Below, in pieces: positions 1 through 7,280 of a DNA stretch of 64,000 nucleotides. The notes beneath the pieces were generated by a model, which was not told the origin of the DNA, made no database searches, and saw only the letters and a list, made by a program, of their open reading frames with translations. Every line of letters starts with the position of its first letter. Positions within the stretch are counted from its first letter, which is position 1. The position numbers and the translations under genes are program-made. This DNA comes from Anaerolineae bacterium (lineage in GTDB: Bacteria > Chloroflexota > Anaerolineae > Aggregatilineales > Phototrophicaceae): contig JAJEFB010000004.1 of NCBI GenBank assembly GCA_022820665.1, forward strand, positions 124,870 through 188,869. Reading direction: 5' to 3'.

Positions 1-660
1 CAAGCGACTGGCCAAAGCCTCGGCGTAAAGCGGAGCCACCGTTTCGTTGCTCACGATAATCACATGGCCGTCCAACCCAAGCGCGTTGATATGTCGATTG
101 ATGTCGCAAAGGATGCCCTGGTTGATCCAAATGTCATAGCCGCCGGCCGGCGTTCGCACATGAATCCGTCCATCAAGCATCGCGACGATTTCGCAGGCGA
201 CAGCTTCAGCCGTTTTGCCGCTCGTCTCGATTTGATTGGGAATCCGGGCATAAGCCGATTGTCGCTGTTCATAGAGCGCTTGCCAGTTGGCGGCCAGCGG
301 GCGGTTATCCGTTTCAGATAAGCGGGCGCTTATCTCGGCTTTGTCGGCGTTCAAGCAAATCAGCTTTCCTGCCCGCCCCATTAGATCGCGCATGTCTTCA
401 GGGACGAGCGCGCCGCCGCCAGTCGCGATCACCAGACCGGATTGTGTGGAAAGCTCCTGAGCCAATCCACGTTCGACGGTGCGGAATATCGCTTCGCCGT
501 GCCGCTTGAAGATCTCCGGGATCGGCAAGCCAAAACGCTCTTCGATGACAAGGTCCATATCGACGAACTGTCGCTCAAGCTTGGCGGCGACCAGTTCCCC
601 GACCGTTGATTTGCCCGCGCCCATAAAGCCGGTGATGACGATATTTTCCCCGCCGCTCAT
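1..660 (-). CDS. aroKB: bifunctional shikimate kinase/3-dehydroquinate synthase, C-terminus beyond the window
   Basis: Partial gene: 220 codons from the ATG at 660, open to the left edge. Residues 1 to about 165 are a shikimate kinase, with Walker A GFMGAGKSTVG at 11-21, the shikimate-binding DMD at 34-36, and TGGGA at 80-84. Without a stop the frame continues into a 3-dehydroquinate synthase N-terminus from about residue 166 (IHVRTPAGGYDIWINQGIL, then VIIVSNETVAPLYAEAL). This kinase-then-synthase order matches the known AroKB fusions, for example in Thermotoga. The kinase phosphorylates shikimate with ATP, and the synthase converts DAHP to 3-dehydroquinate. The ATG overlaps the aroC stop in an ATGA tetranucleotide, so translation is probably coupled. 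Most of the synthase half lies outside the window. Confidence 0.9.
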   Translation of the reverse strand, partial: MSGGENIVITGFMGAGKSTVGELVAAKLERQFVDMDLVIEERFGLPIPEIFKRHGEAIFRTVERGLAQELSTQSGLVIATGGGALVPEDMRDLMGRAGKLICLNADKAEISARLSETDNRPLAANWQALYEQRQSAYARIPNQIETSGKTAEAVACEIVAMLDGRIHVRTPAGGYDIWINQGILCDINRHINALGLDGHVIIVSNETVAPLYAEALASRL

Positions 661-1835
661 AGGTCGTATCCAAAGCGCCACTCGATATTGTCCATCGGCA
701 GGTCGCTGACTCGGTTGCGGCGCAAAGCGGCAAAGCGCGGCTTCATTTCTTCAATGCTGTCCCCGCCCAGTTTTTCCAGCAGCGCCTCAGCCAGCACAAT
801 CGCCATCATAGCTTCGCCAACCGGCACCGCCCGCGGCAAAGCGCAGAAGTCGCTCCGTTCGTAAACCGTCATATTGGGCGCGCCGCTGGCCAGATCAACA
901 GAAGCAGCGCCGCGCAGCATGGTGGATATCGGCTTCATCGCCACGCGCACTATGATCGGCTGGCCCGTAGAAATCCCGCCTTCCAAGCCGCCGGCGCGGT
1001 TCGTCTTGCGCGACAAATTGCCGTCGGCATCAACGGTGATTTCGTCATGCACCTGTGATCCGCGCTTGCCGGCGTTCTCAAAAGCGCCCCCGATTTCCGC
1101 GCCCTTCATCGCTTGTATGCTGACCATCGCCGCCACCAGTTTGCCGTCCAGCTTGCGGTCATAATGGACATGCGATCCCAATCCCGGCGGCAGTCCACGG
1201 GCGACAACTTCAAAGACGCCGCCCAGCGTATCCTTGTCGATTTTGACCTGTCGGATGGCCGCGTGCATGCGTTCGGCGGCGGCGGCATCGGGGCAGCGCA
1301 CGTCATTGTCCTCGTTGCGAGCAATCCGTTCTTCCAAAGGCATGGACGCCAGGTCCGCCTTGACATCTCCCAATTGAACCACGTAGCCGTCAATCTTGAT
1401 GCCGAACTCGTCCAGGAAGCGCTTGCAAATCCCGCCGATGGCCACGCGCATCGTCGTTTCCCGGGCGCTGGCGCGTTCCAGCGACAGCCGCAATTCACGG
1501 TAGCCGTATTTGAGCGCGCCGGTCAAATCCGCGTGTCCCGGGCGCGGCGTCGTGATCGGCGTGATATCGCGTTCTTTCCAGCTTTTGAAATCGCGATTCT
1601 GAACGTGCAGCGCGATGGGGGCGCCCGTCGTCATACCGTTCATCAAGCCCGAGGTGATGACGATCTTGTCTTTCTCGATCTGCATGCGCCCCCCGGAACC
1701 GTAGCCCTTCTGGCGCCGGCGCAAATCTCTGTTGATATCTTCTACGGAAAGCGGCAAGCCGGCGGGCATGCCCTCCAGAATGGCGGTCAAGCCGGGACCG
1801 TGGCTTTCGCCCGCGGTGAAAAATCGAATTGGCAT
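657..1835 (-). CDS. aroC: chorismate synthase
   Basis: 392 residues, full length for the family. Chorismate synthase uses reduced FMN to convert EPSP to chorismate, the last common step of the pathway. The N-terminus shows GESHGPGLTAILEGMPAG and then RRQKGYGSGGRMQIEKD, both signature segments. Further family motifs are SARETTMRVAIGG near residue 125 and GGLEGGISTGQPI near residue 285. The gene lies 36 bp after aroE and overlaps aroKB by 4 bp. The Shine-Dalgarno before the ATG at 1835 is weak, but the N-terminal alignment leaves no better start. Confidence 0.97.
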   Translation of the reverse strand: MPIRFFTAGESHGPGLTAILEGMPAGLPLSVEDINRDLRRRQKGYGSGGRMQIEKDKIVITSGLMNGMTTGAPIALHVQNRDFKSWKERDITPITTPRPGHADLTGALKYGYRELRLSLERASARETTMRVAIGGICKRFLDEFGIKIDGYVVQLGDVKADLASMPLEERIARNEDNDVRCPDAAAAERMHAAIRQVKIDKDTLGGVFEVVARGLPPGLGSHVHYDRKLDGKLVAAMVSIQAMKGAEIGGAFENAGKRGSQVHDEITVDADGNLSRKTNRAGGLEGGISTGQPIIVRVAMKPISTMLRGAASVDLASGAPNMTVYERSDFCALPRAVPVGEAMMAIVLAEALLEKLGGDSIEEMKPRFAALRRNRVSDLPMDNIEWRFGYDL

Positions 1836-1871
1836 GTCGGTTTAATCCTTGACCTCGGTCTGATTCCGTCT

Positions 1872-2714
1872 CTAGATCTTGCTCGTATTCTCCAAAGCCG
1901 CTTGCGCCGCGCGCAGCATCACATCAACCGGCGGCGCGACGCCAGTCCAGATCTCGAAAGAAAGCGCGCCTTGCCGCGCCAGCATGCCCAAGCCGCTGAT
2001 TGCCCGGCCGCCGTGGGCGACGCACTGCTGCATCAGCGCTGTGTTCGCCGGGCGGTAAACCGTGTCATAAACCGTCACGCCATCGGGGAATGGTACGCCG
2101 TAAATCCAGGGCGACTGATTGACATGGGGATGCAAGCCCACCGACGTGCAATTGATGATCAGCGACATGCCCCAATCGGCGGCTTCATCCAGCGTCATCA
2201 CCGCGATACCGTCGATGCCAGCCGCGCGTTTAAGGTCCGCGACCAAGCCTTCGGCTCTCGACTTGGTACGATTGACAATCGCCAGTTCAGCGCCCGCCCG
2301 CGCCAAGCCGTAGACCACCGCCCGCGCCGCGCCGCCCGCGCCCAATACCAAAACGCGCTGGTTTGCGATCGGAACGCCGTTGGCTCGCAAATCGTCGACG
2401 ATGCCGTCGGCATCGGTGTTGGTACCGCGATTGTTCCTGAAGTCAACCGTATTGACCGCGCCGATCGCCCGCGCGATTTCATCCGGGCGCACCAATTCCA
2501 TGATGGCTTCCTTGTGCGGCACCGTCACATTGATGCCGATATAACCGTGATTCTTCGGTTCCTGCAGCCCATAGCGCAAGATATCGGGCGGTATCGACAT
2601 GGCGTCGTAGAGCCAATCCGACATGCCCAGCGCTGCAAAAGCCGCGTTATGCATGACTGGGCTCAAGCTGTGCTCAACCGGATAGCCGATAAGTCCAACT
2701 CGGTTTTTCATCAT
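1872..2714 (-). CDS. aroE: shikimate dehydrogenase (NADP)
   Basis: 280 residues, typical for AroE. It reduces 3-dehydroshikimate to shikimate. The substrate domain has GYPVEHSLSPVMHNAAF at residues 10-26 and NVTVPHKEA, which carries the catalytic Lys of the family. The Rossmann domain has VLGAGGAARAVVYGLARAG near 127, followed by NRTKSRAEGL. The C-terminal GMLARQGALSFEIWTG is also typical. Two adjacent ATGs open the gene; the first, at 2714, has GGAG five bases upstream and is used here. It sits 34 bp after aroA and 36 bp before aroC, so it belongs to the aro operon. Confidence 0.97.
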   Translation of the reverse strand: MMKNRVGLIGYPVEHSLSPVMHNAAFAALGMSDWLYDAMSIPPDILRYGLQEPKNHGYIGINVTVPHKEAIMELVRPDEIARAIGAVNTVDFRNNRGTNTDADGIVDDLRANGVPIANQRVLVLGAGGAARAVVYGLARAGAELAIVNRTKSRAEGLVADLKRAAGIDGIAVMTLDEAADWGMSLIINCTSVGLHPHVNQSPWIYGVPFPDGVTVYDTVYRPANTALMQQCVAHGGRAISGLGMLARQGALSFEIWTGVAPPVDVMLRAAQAALENTSKI

Positions 2715-2748
2715 TGCTTCTCCGCCGGCGGCAGCTTCATCAAGGCTC

Positions 2749-4065
2749 TTATGCCGGTTCGATATGAGCGCCGCAGCCGATCAGGGTCTCGGCGAAACCG
2801 GGAAAGGAATCCGCCACGCAAGCCGCGTCAGTCACCAGTGTTTCGCCGGAAGCGACGGTTCCCGCTATCGTCATGCTCATGGCGATGCGATGATCGTCGT
2901 GCCCATCGACATCGGCGCCCGACAATTGCTGTGGTCCAACAATTCGGAAGCCGTCCTCGCGCTCTTCGATTTCCGCGCCCATCTTGCGCAATTCGCCCGC
3001 CATAACCGCGATGCGATCGGTCTCCTTCACGCGCAGCTCGCGCGCATCGCGCACAATTGTCTCGCCTTGGGCGCGCAAGGCTGCGACCATCAAGATTGGG
3101 AATTCGTCGATCATTCTTACAACCGTTTCGCCGCCGATCTCAATGCCCTTCAATGCGCTTGTCCGGACATTTATATCGCCCATCGGTTCGCCAGATTCGA
3201 TACTGCGGCAGGCGCTGCGAATATCAGCATCCATCGCTTCCAAAACATCCAGCAGACCGGTTCGCGTCGGATTCAAATTGACGCCCGCCACTGTCAAATC
3301 GCTGTCCGGCGTCAACAATCCCGCCACCAAAAGAAAAGCCGCTGAGGAAAAATCGCCCGGGATCGTCAAATCCAGCGGCTCGAGCTTCTCCGGCGGATGT
3401 AATGTCATCTTGTCCGGATTCTCGTCATTGAAGTCAATTCTAACGCCCATGGACTGTAACATGCGTTCGGTGTGATCGCGCGTCGGTCCCGGCTGAATCA
3501 CCGTAGTCGAGCCATCGGCAAAGAGCGCCGCCAGCAGGACCGCGCTCTTCACTTGAGCGCTGGCCACAGGCAATTCGTAGGTGACGCCGCGCAACTTGGA
3601 GCGCTGAATACGCAGCGGGCAGCAGCCATCGGTCGAGCTTATGTCCGCGCCCATGCTTTTTAATGGGCTTGTGATGCGCTTCATCGGCCGCCGCCGCAAT
3701 TGCTCGCTCCCGTCCAGTACGCTGGGAAAAGGCTGCCCCGCCATAATGCCCGCCAGCAAGCGAATGCCGGTCCCGGCGTTCTTCAGATCAAGCGCTTGAT
3801 CCGGCTCGCGCAGTTCTCCGCCGTGAATGGTCAAGGTATTGGCGTCGTGGCGCTCGATCTTGCTCCCCAGGTCGCGCATCGCGCCCAGCGTCGCTTCCGT
3901 ATCGCCAGCCGCCAGCCAATTGCGGATATGCGACTTGCCCGCGGCAATCGTCCCCAGCATGGCTGCGCGGTGCGAAAGCGATTTGTCGCCCGGTATCGTC
4001 GTGCTGCCGCGCAGCTTGCCGCCGCGGGACACCAGCAACTGGCTATGTCTATCGTCGATTTTCAT
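2749..4065 (-). CDS. aroA: 3-phosphoshikimate 1-carboxyvinyltransferase (EPSP synthase)
   Basis: 438 residues, normal length. It transfers enolpyruvyl from PEP to shikimate-3-phosphate. Motifs in order are PGDKSLSHRAAMLG near 24, NAGTGIRL near 96, RRRPMKR, ASAQVKSAVLLA near 168, TRDHTERML, NPTRTG and DDHRIAMSM. The set GDKS, SAQVK, RDHTE and NPTR is the combination used to define class II (CP4-like) enzymes. The position that is Ala in CP4 (NAATG) is Gly here (NAGTG). Its start overlaps tyrA by 17 bp, which suggests translational coupling. Confidence 0.97.
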   Translation of the reverse strand: MKIDDRHSQLLVSRGGKLRGSTTIPGDKSLSHRAAMLGTIAAGKSHIRNWLAAGDTEATLGAMRDLGSKIERHDANTLTIHGGELREPDQALDLKNAGTGIRLLAGIMAGQPFPSVLDGSEQLRRRPMKRITSPLKSMGADISSTDGCCPLRIQRSKLRGVTYELPVASAQVKSAVLLAALFADGSTTVIQPGPTRDHTERMLQSMGVRIDFNDENPDKMTLHPPEKLEPLDLTIPGDFSSAAFLLVAGLLTPDSDLTVAGVNLNPTRTGLLDVLEAMDADIRSACRSIESGEPMGDINVRTSALKGIEIGGETVVRMIDEFPILMVAALRAQGETIVRDARELRVKETDRIAVMAGELRKMGAEIEEREDGFRIVGPQQLSGADVDGHDDHRIAMSMTIAGTVASGETLVTDAACVADSFPGFAETLIGCGAHIEPA

Positions 4066-4936
4066 AGTTGTCCGCCCATTCCTTTCGCGCGCGCCTGATC
4101 GGTTGCAAGGACTGGCTCAAGCGCTGCTCGTCGCCGCCGATCAACATCGTCTCCAGCATCGCCAACTGCATGCGGAACTGCGCCAGCAGCGTGGCGACAG
4201 CCTTGGTATTGGTACTCAAAATGTCGCCCATCATCGTCACATCGCTGGCTGCCAGGCGACTGGTATCGCGAAATCCCCCCGCCGCCAATTCCCAGTAGGC
4301 GCTGTCCGCCTCCGCCTGATTTGCGACGGTCGCCACCAAGGTTGCGCTCAACAGATAGGGCAAGTGACTGATGCCGGCCACGATCTGATCGTGCCTTTCC
4401 GCGCCCATTTCAATAGGCAATGCGCCCAGCGTTTCCACCAGCGATATGGCGCGCAGGCGCGCCGCCGGCGTGGTGCGGCGGGACGGGCAGAGCACAAAGG
4501 GACGATTGGCGTACAAGGCGCGGTCGGATTCTTCGATGCCGCCATTTTCCTTGCCGGTCATGGGATGCCCGCCCATGGCGTTGACGCCGACGGGCAGGTT
4601 CGCCATGGCGTCGACAATATCCTGCTTGGTGCTGCCAATATCGACGACCAGGGTGTTCGAGCGCAAGTAGGAGCCGATGCGCATCTGCAGCATCTCGACG
4701 ATAACCCGCACCGGCGCGGCGAGTATGACAACATCGGCGGGATTGACGCCTTCAAACAAGTCATCCGTGGCGCAGTCGACGAATCCCTCCCGCAGCCCGT
4801 AGGAACGCGTAGCCTCGCAAGAGTCGATGCCGGTGATATGATCGGCGTGATCGCGCAGCGCCAGCGCCAGCGACCCGCCCATCAGCCCCATGCCGACTAT
4901 CGACAAATGGCGCGCCCGAAAACTCGCTGCGATCAT
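4049..4936 (-). CDS. tyrA: prephenate dehydrogenase
   Basis: 295 residues. It oxidatively decarboxylates prephenate to 4-hydroxyphenylpyruvate, the committed step to tyrosine. The N-terminus has the NAD-binding glycine loop SIVGMGLMGGSLALALR at about 11-27, then VVDIGSTKQDIV near 99 and GGHPMTGKE near 120 with the catalytic His of the family. There is no fused chorismate mutase, but a separate AroH-type mutase lies directly upstream and its stop overlaps this ATG in ATGA. An arogenate-specific enzyme cannot be excluded from sequence alone. Confidence 0.94.
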   Translation of the reverse strand: MIAASFRARHLSIVGMGLMGGSLALALRDHADHITGIDSCEATRSYGLREGFVDCATDDLFEGVNPADVVILAAPVRVIVEMLQMRIGSYLRSNTLVVDIGSTKQDIVDAMANLPVGVNAMGGHPMTGKENGGIEESDRALYANRPFVLCPSRRTTPAARLRAISLVETLGALPIEMGAERHDQIVAGISHLPYLLSATLVATVANQAEADSAYWELAAGGFRDTSRLAASDVTMMGDILSTNTKAVATLLAQFRMQLAMLETMLIGGDEQRLSQSLQPIRRARKEWADNYENRR

Positions 4937-5316
4937 GACGATTCCCTCGTTCCATAATCGCGCGCCCGGTCGGGACGCAAGCCCGCCGCGCCGCGCAAAT
5001 AGACGTGCCGGATGTCATCGATTGACTTGTCGGTATTCCAGTGAATGAGCACGCGAATGCACATTGGCAGACCGTGTTGAATATCCGCTTCTTGAAAGCC
5101 CATCAGGGCGGTGCGCGTCCAGCCCATCATGCGCGCGGCTTTGGCGGGATAGGTGTCGTCGAGTTCCGGCGTGGCGGTGAACAGGACGCTGGCCACATCG
5201 TCTTCGACGATGCCGTTGCTGTCGATCATGCTCCGCAACAGTTCTTGCGTCGCCGACACGATCGCTTCTTTTGAGTTGGTTGCCACCGTGGTGGCGCCCC
5301 GTACCCCTCTCATCAT
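4933..5316 (-). CDS. aroH: chorismate mutase, AroH (trimeric) type
   Basis: About 127 residues from the chosen start. It rearranges chorismate to prephenate. Active-site positions of the Bacillus AroH fold can be matched: Arg in MRGVRGATTV, the segment FTATPELDDTYPAKAAR, Glu in GFQEADI, Arg in PMCIRVLIHW, and Tyr in RHVYLRG. The frame is open further upstream to 5358, but the family starts at (M)RGxRGATT. GAGGAG lies 11 bases before the ATG at 5316, so that start is preferred; the next ATG, at 5313, is equally possible. It is the first gene of the aro segment, preceded by a terminator-like hairpin. Confidence 0.93.
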   Translation of the reverse strand: MMRGVRGATTVATNSKEAIVSATQELLRSMIDSNGIVEDDVASVLFTATPELDDTYPAKAARMMGWTRTALMGFQEADIQHGLPMCIRVLIHWNTDKSIDDIRHVYLRGAAGLRPDRARDYGTRESS

Positions 5317-5340
5317 CAATTTGAACGCTCCTCTATCAAC

Positions 5341-5371
5341 AAAAAAGGCGCTGAGCATTCCGCCCTGCGCC
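5341..5371 (-). terminator. possible attenuator hairpin before aroH
   Basis: On the minus strand GGCGC and GCGCC (5-bp stem, 15-base loop) are followed directly by six T and then, about 8 bases on, by the aroH Shine-Dalgarno. The position between the leader and the ribosome site is where a transcription attenuator would sit. No T-box core or convincing leader peptide was found upstream, and the stem is short, so function is uncertain. Confidence 0.35.
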
Positions 5372-5581
5372 TCGATTTTCTGTCCTAATCGACTTGATCT
5401 TCAGTCCCCAGCGCGAAACACCCCAACCCGGTCTATGCAGTTTGGGAAGTAATAATAACGCAAACTGGGGAAGTGACAATGTCCCATGTGTTTATGACTT
5501 CTCAGCATCAAGTGATTCAGAGCTTACACTGTCATTTGCTGTCTGTCAACATCTCGATAGTAAACATCGGTGGCATCGGCT

Positions 5582-5605
5582 GGCGACATGATATGTCGCC
5601 CCTAC
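5582..5605. repeat. GGCGACAT palindromic repeat, copy 1
   Basis: The palindrome GGCGACAT-GA-TATGTCGCC is followed by CCTAC. The same unit recurs at 5880 and 14723, always followed by CCCCTAC or CCCTAC, so this is a REP-like dispersed element. Confidence 0.7.
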
Positions 5606-5628
5606 GCCCGCCGCTGTCAGGCCCAAAA

Positions 5629-5673
5629 ACACTCCCGTTGGACAACAACAACAAAAGTTGTCCAACGGAGTGT
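5629..5673 (-). terminator. long hairpin, probable terminator of relic copy 1
   Basis: The arms ACACTCC(C)GTTGGACAAC and GTTGTCCAACGGAGTGT pair over 17 bp with one bulged C around a 10-base loop AACAACAAAA (plus strand). Read on the minus strand the stem is followed by TTTTT, as in an intrinsic terminator, and it lies downstream of the decayed coding end at 5738-5885. A second hairpin with different arm sequence but the same loop is at 6147-6192. Confidence 0.65.
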
Positions 5674-5737
5674 GGGTTTGGTTTGGACGGACGTTTCTAT
5701 CCTAGGGTTTGCCAAACCGCCAAACCGCCAAACCGAA

Positions 5738-5885
5738 TTATGGCAAGCGATAGGTCTTGACATTCTTCAGACCCGAGCCCTCAACCAAAGTCCTCTCATC
5801 GACCAGTTCTTTGATGTGATCCCAGCAGCTTGCTCAAGCCGACACAATCCGCAATCGTGTCCTGGTTGTCATGCCCGGCGGGCGA
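5738..5885 (-). pseudogene. decayed winged-helix-like C-terminus, relic copy 1
   Basis: On the minus strand the segment reads GHDNQDTIADCVGL, then shifts frame and continues DHIKELVDERTLVEG and KNVKTYRLP before TAA at 5740. This parallels relic copy 2 (DSQVTIADYVGLGIKSLR, LKVKRLVAEGVLVEET). The pattern resembles the helix-turn-helix plus wing that ends many bacterial regulators and AlbA-2-type proteins. At least one frameshift and the lack of any N-terminal part mark it as a relic. The identification of the fold is inference. Confidence 0.5.
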
Positions 5886-5904
5886 CATGATACGTCACCC
5901 CTAC
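5880..5904. repeat. GGCGACAT palindromic repeat, copy 2
   Basis: GGGCGACATGATACGTCACCC followed by CTAC is a slightly diverged copy of the palindrome at 5582 and 14723. Confidence 0.6.
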
Positions 5905-5979
5905 AAAACATATTTTGAAATCTTTTCTCTGTGCTCTCAGTAGAACCAAGTAAGTAATGCAAATTTAACCCCCTCTAAA

Positions 5980-6053
5980 TCTCCCCCATTGCAATGGGGG
6001 AGACTTGCTCGCACTGTGCGAAACTCCCCTTCCCCAATGCGTTGGGGAAGGGG
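5980..6053. repeat. pair of GC-rich stem-loops
   Basis: TCTCCCCCATTGCAATGGGGGAGA (5980-6003) and a 28-base palindrome CCCCTTCCCC...GGGGAAGGGG (6026-6053) are near-perfect inverted repeats. Related units lie at 14492-14519 and 14601-14620, in both places accompanied by CCCCCGGCCCC and stretches of C. They are dispersed palindromic repeats and may also act as transcription barriers. Confidence 0.6.
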
Positions 6054-6146
6054 CCGGGGGATGGGGTTAGCTGGCGCGAATTTCGCATGACTTACTTGCA
6101 TTTACTTCTGCGCCTCTGTGGTGAATCCCTGCCGCCACGCCCATGA

Positions 6147-6192
6147 ACACACCCACAGGACAACAACAACAAAAGTTGTCCAGTGGGTGTGT
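6147..6192 (-). terminator. long hairpin, relic copy 2
   Basis: ACACACCCAC-A-GGACAAC pairs with GTTGTCC-A-GTGGGTGTGT around the loop AACAACAAAA (plus strand). It is the same structure as at 5629 but with several compensated base changes in the arms. On the minus strand the T-run after the stem is poor, so termination is less certain here. Confidence 0.55.
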
Positions 6193-6243
6193 GGGTTCTG
6201 CTTGGACGGACGTTTCTATCCTAGGGAATGTCCAACGTCCAAG

Positions 6244-6405
6244 CTAAAGGAGTAGAAGCTGTTGATAGATTTTACGATTATGCGGACTCGTTTCTTCAAC
6301 CAGGACGCCTTCAGCGACCAATCTTTTGACTTTGAGCCGAAGCGACTTGATACCCAAGCCGACATAATCCGCAATTGTCACCTGGCTGTCATGCCCGGTC
6401 AACCG
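6244..6405 (-). pseudogene. winged-helix-like C-terminal fragment, relic copy 2
   Basis: Reading from the right, an open minus-strand frame gives ELFRLTGHDSQVTIADYVGL, then GIKSLRLKVKRLVAEGVLVE, then ETSPHNRKIYQQLLLL and TAG at 6246. It resembles a winged-helix C-terminus and aligns with the frameshifted copy 1. No start, ribosome site or N-terminal domain is present before trpA, so it is treated as a fragment. Similarity is judged by eye. Confidence 0.5.
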
Positions 6406-6441
6406 AAATAGCTCTGTGCCCTCTGCGCCTCTGTGGTGAAT

Positions 6442-7251
6442 CTATCCCCGAATCGCCTCACACAGCGACCCCGCCAAGCCCCGCACTGCGGCGACGCTCT
6501 CGCCCCCCGCGCGCACCAGCGCCGAGCCGACGATGAAGCCATCCATCAGCTCGCTCACCTGGCGGGCGTGTTCCGGCGTGCTGATGCCGAAACCCAAGAC
6601 CAGCGGCTTGTCCGTCCGCGAGCGCAGGCGCGCGATGAAATCCGTCAAGTAAGTCGGCAGTTGCGCGCGCGCGCCGGTGATGCCGGTCAAGGAGACGACA
6701 TAGATGAAGCCGGTGGCATGTTCCGCCGCCATCGCTATGCGCCGGTCATTGCTGGTCGGCGCCAGGAAGAAAACCAGCGCCATGCCTTCGCGGGCGCAGC
6801 TATCCGCGAACATCGCCGCTTCCTCCGGCGGCAGGTCCGGCACGATCAAGCCGTCAGCCCCCGCCGCCCGCGCGTCACGCACAAACTGATCGGTCCCGTA
6901 AGCCACCAGGGGATTGGCGTATCCCATCATCAGCATGGGCTGGGAAATGCCCTTGGCGCGCAAAGTCCGAACGGCATCCAGGCATTTTTGTACTGTCATG
7001 CCGTTTTCCAGCGCGACCTGCGTCGCCGCCTGTATGGTAGGACCATCGGCGATGGGATCGCTGAAGGGGATGCCGATTTCGAAGCCGTCCGCGCCTTCAT
7101 CGGCTATGGCTTCGACCGCAGCCAGCGACTCTTGATAAGTCGGGTAGCCGATGGGGAAATAGGGCAAAAAAGCCGCGCGTCCTTGCGCGCGCGCCGAGGC
7201 GAACATCTTGTCCAATGCGGCCAGCCCGTGAATTTCGCGTAGGTTTGTCAT
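6442..7251 (-). CDS. trpA: tryptophan synthase alpha subunit
   Basis: 269 residues, normal length. It cleaves indole-3-glycerol phosphate to indole and glyceraldehyde-3-phosphate and channels indole to TrpB. The catalytic Glu and Asp lie in FEIGIPFSDPIADGPTIQAA near residues 57-76. The phosphate loop includes GITGARAQLP and the C-terminal GFGIST and VGSALVRAGG. It is the last gene of the trp operon, 29 bp after trpB. No intrinsic terminator follows immediately. Confidence 0.97.
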   Translation of the reverse strand: MTNLREIHGLAALDKMFASARAQGRAAFLPYFPIGYPTYQESLAAVEAIADEGADGFEIGIPFSDPIADGPTIQAATQVALENGMTVQKCLDAVRTLRAKGISQPMLMMGYANPLVAYGTDQFVRDARAAGADGLIVPDLPPEEAAMFADSCAREGMALVFFLAPTSNDRRIAMAAEHATGFIYVVSLTGITGARAQLPTYLTDFIARLRSRTDKPLVLGFGISTPEHARQVSELMDGFIVGSALVRAGGESVAAVRGLAGSLCEAIRG

Positions 7252-7280
7252 GTCTGTGTCTTCTCCCGTCGCGGCATCGC

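Larger units (their letters stand above)
5359..6441. other. repeat-rich intergenic island between trpA and aroH
   Basis: About 1.1 kb without an intact gene. It contains two decayed copies of a winged-helix-like coding end, each followed by a strong hairpin (listed separately). It also has two GGCGACAT palindromes, two GC-rich stem-loops, a triple 8-bp tandem repeat GCCAAACC at about 5710-5735, and two copies of the widespread intergenic phrase CGCCTCTGTGGTGAATC near 6110 and 6425. It looks like accumulated relic and palindromic repeats splitting the trp genes from the aro genes. Confidence 0.7.

Noticed and set aside
1113..3005. Long plus-strand open frame of 630 codons opposite aroC and aroE
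   Set aside because: It is antisense to two certain genes, has a biased His/Arg/Gln-rich composition and matches no family. It arises from the codon bias of the opposite strand.
3827..4957. Long plus-strand open frame opposite aroA and tyrA
   Set aside because: A shadow of strongly supported minus-strand genes with no ribosome site or domain.
5317..5460. A second T-box before aroH
   Set aside because: No GGTGGNACCGCG core or specifier-like GAA-NNN motif is present; only a terminator-like hairpin was found.
5470..5890. Overlapping plus-strand small frames in the trpA-aroH gap
   Set aside because: They run through hairpins and palindromes, lack ribosome sites and do not resemble proteins; the minus-strand relic reading explains the sequence better.
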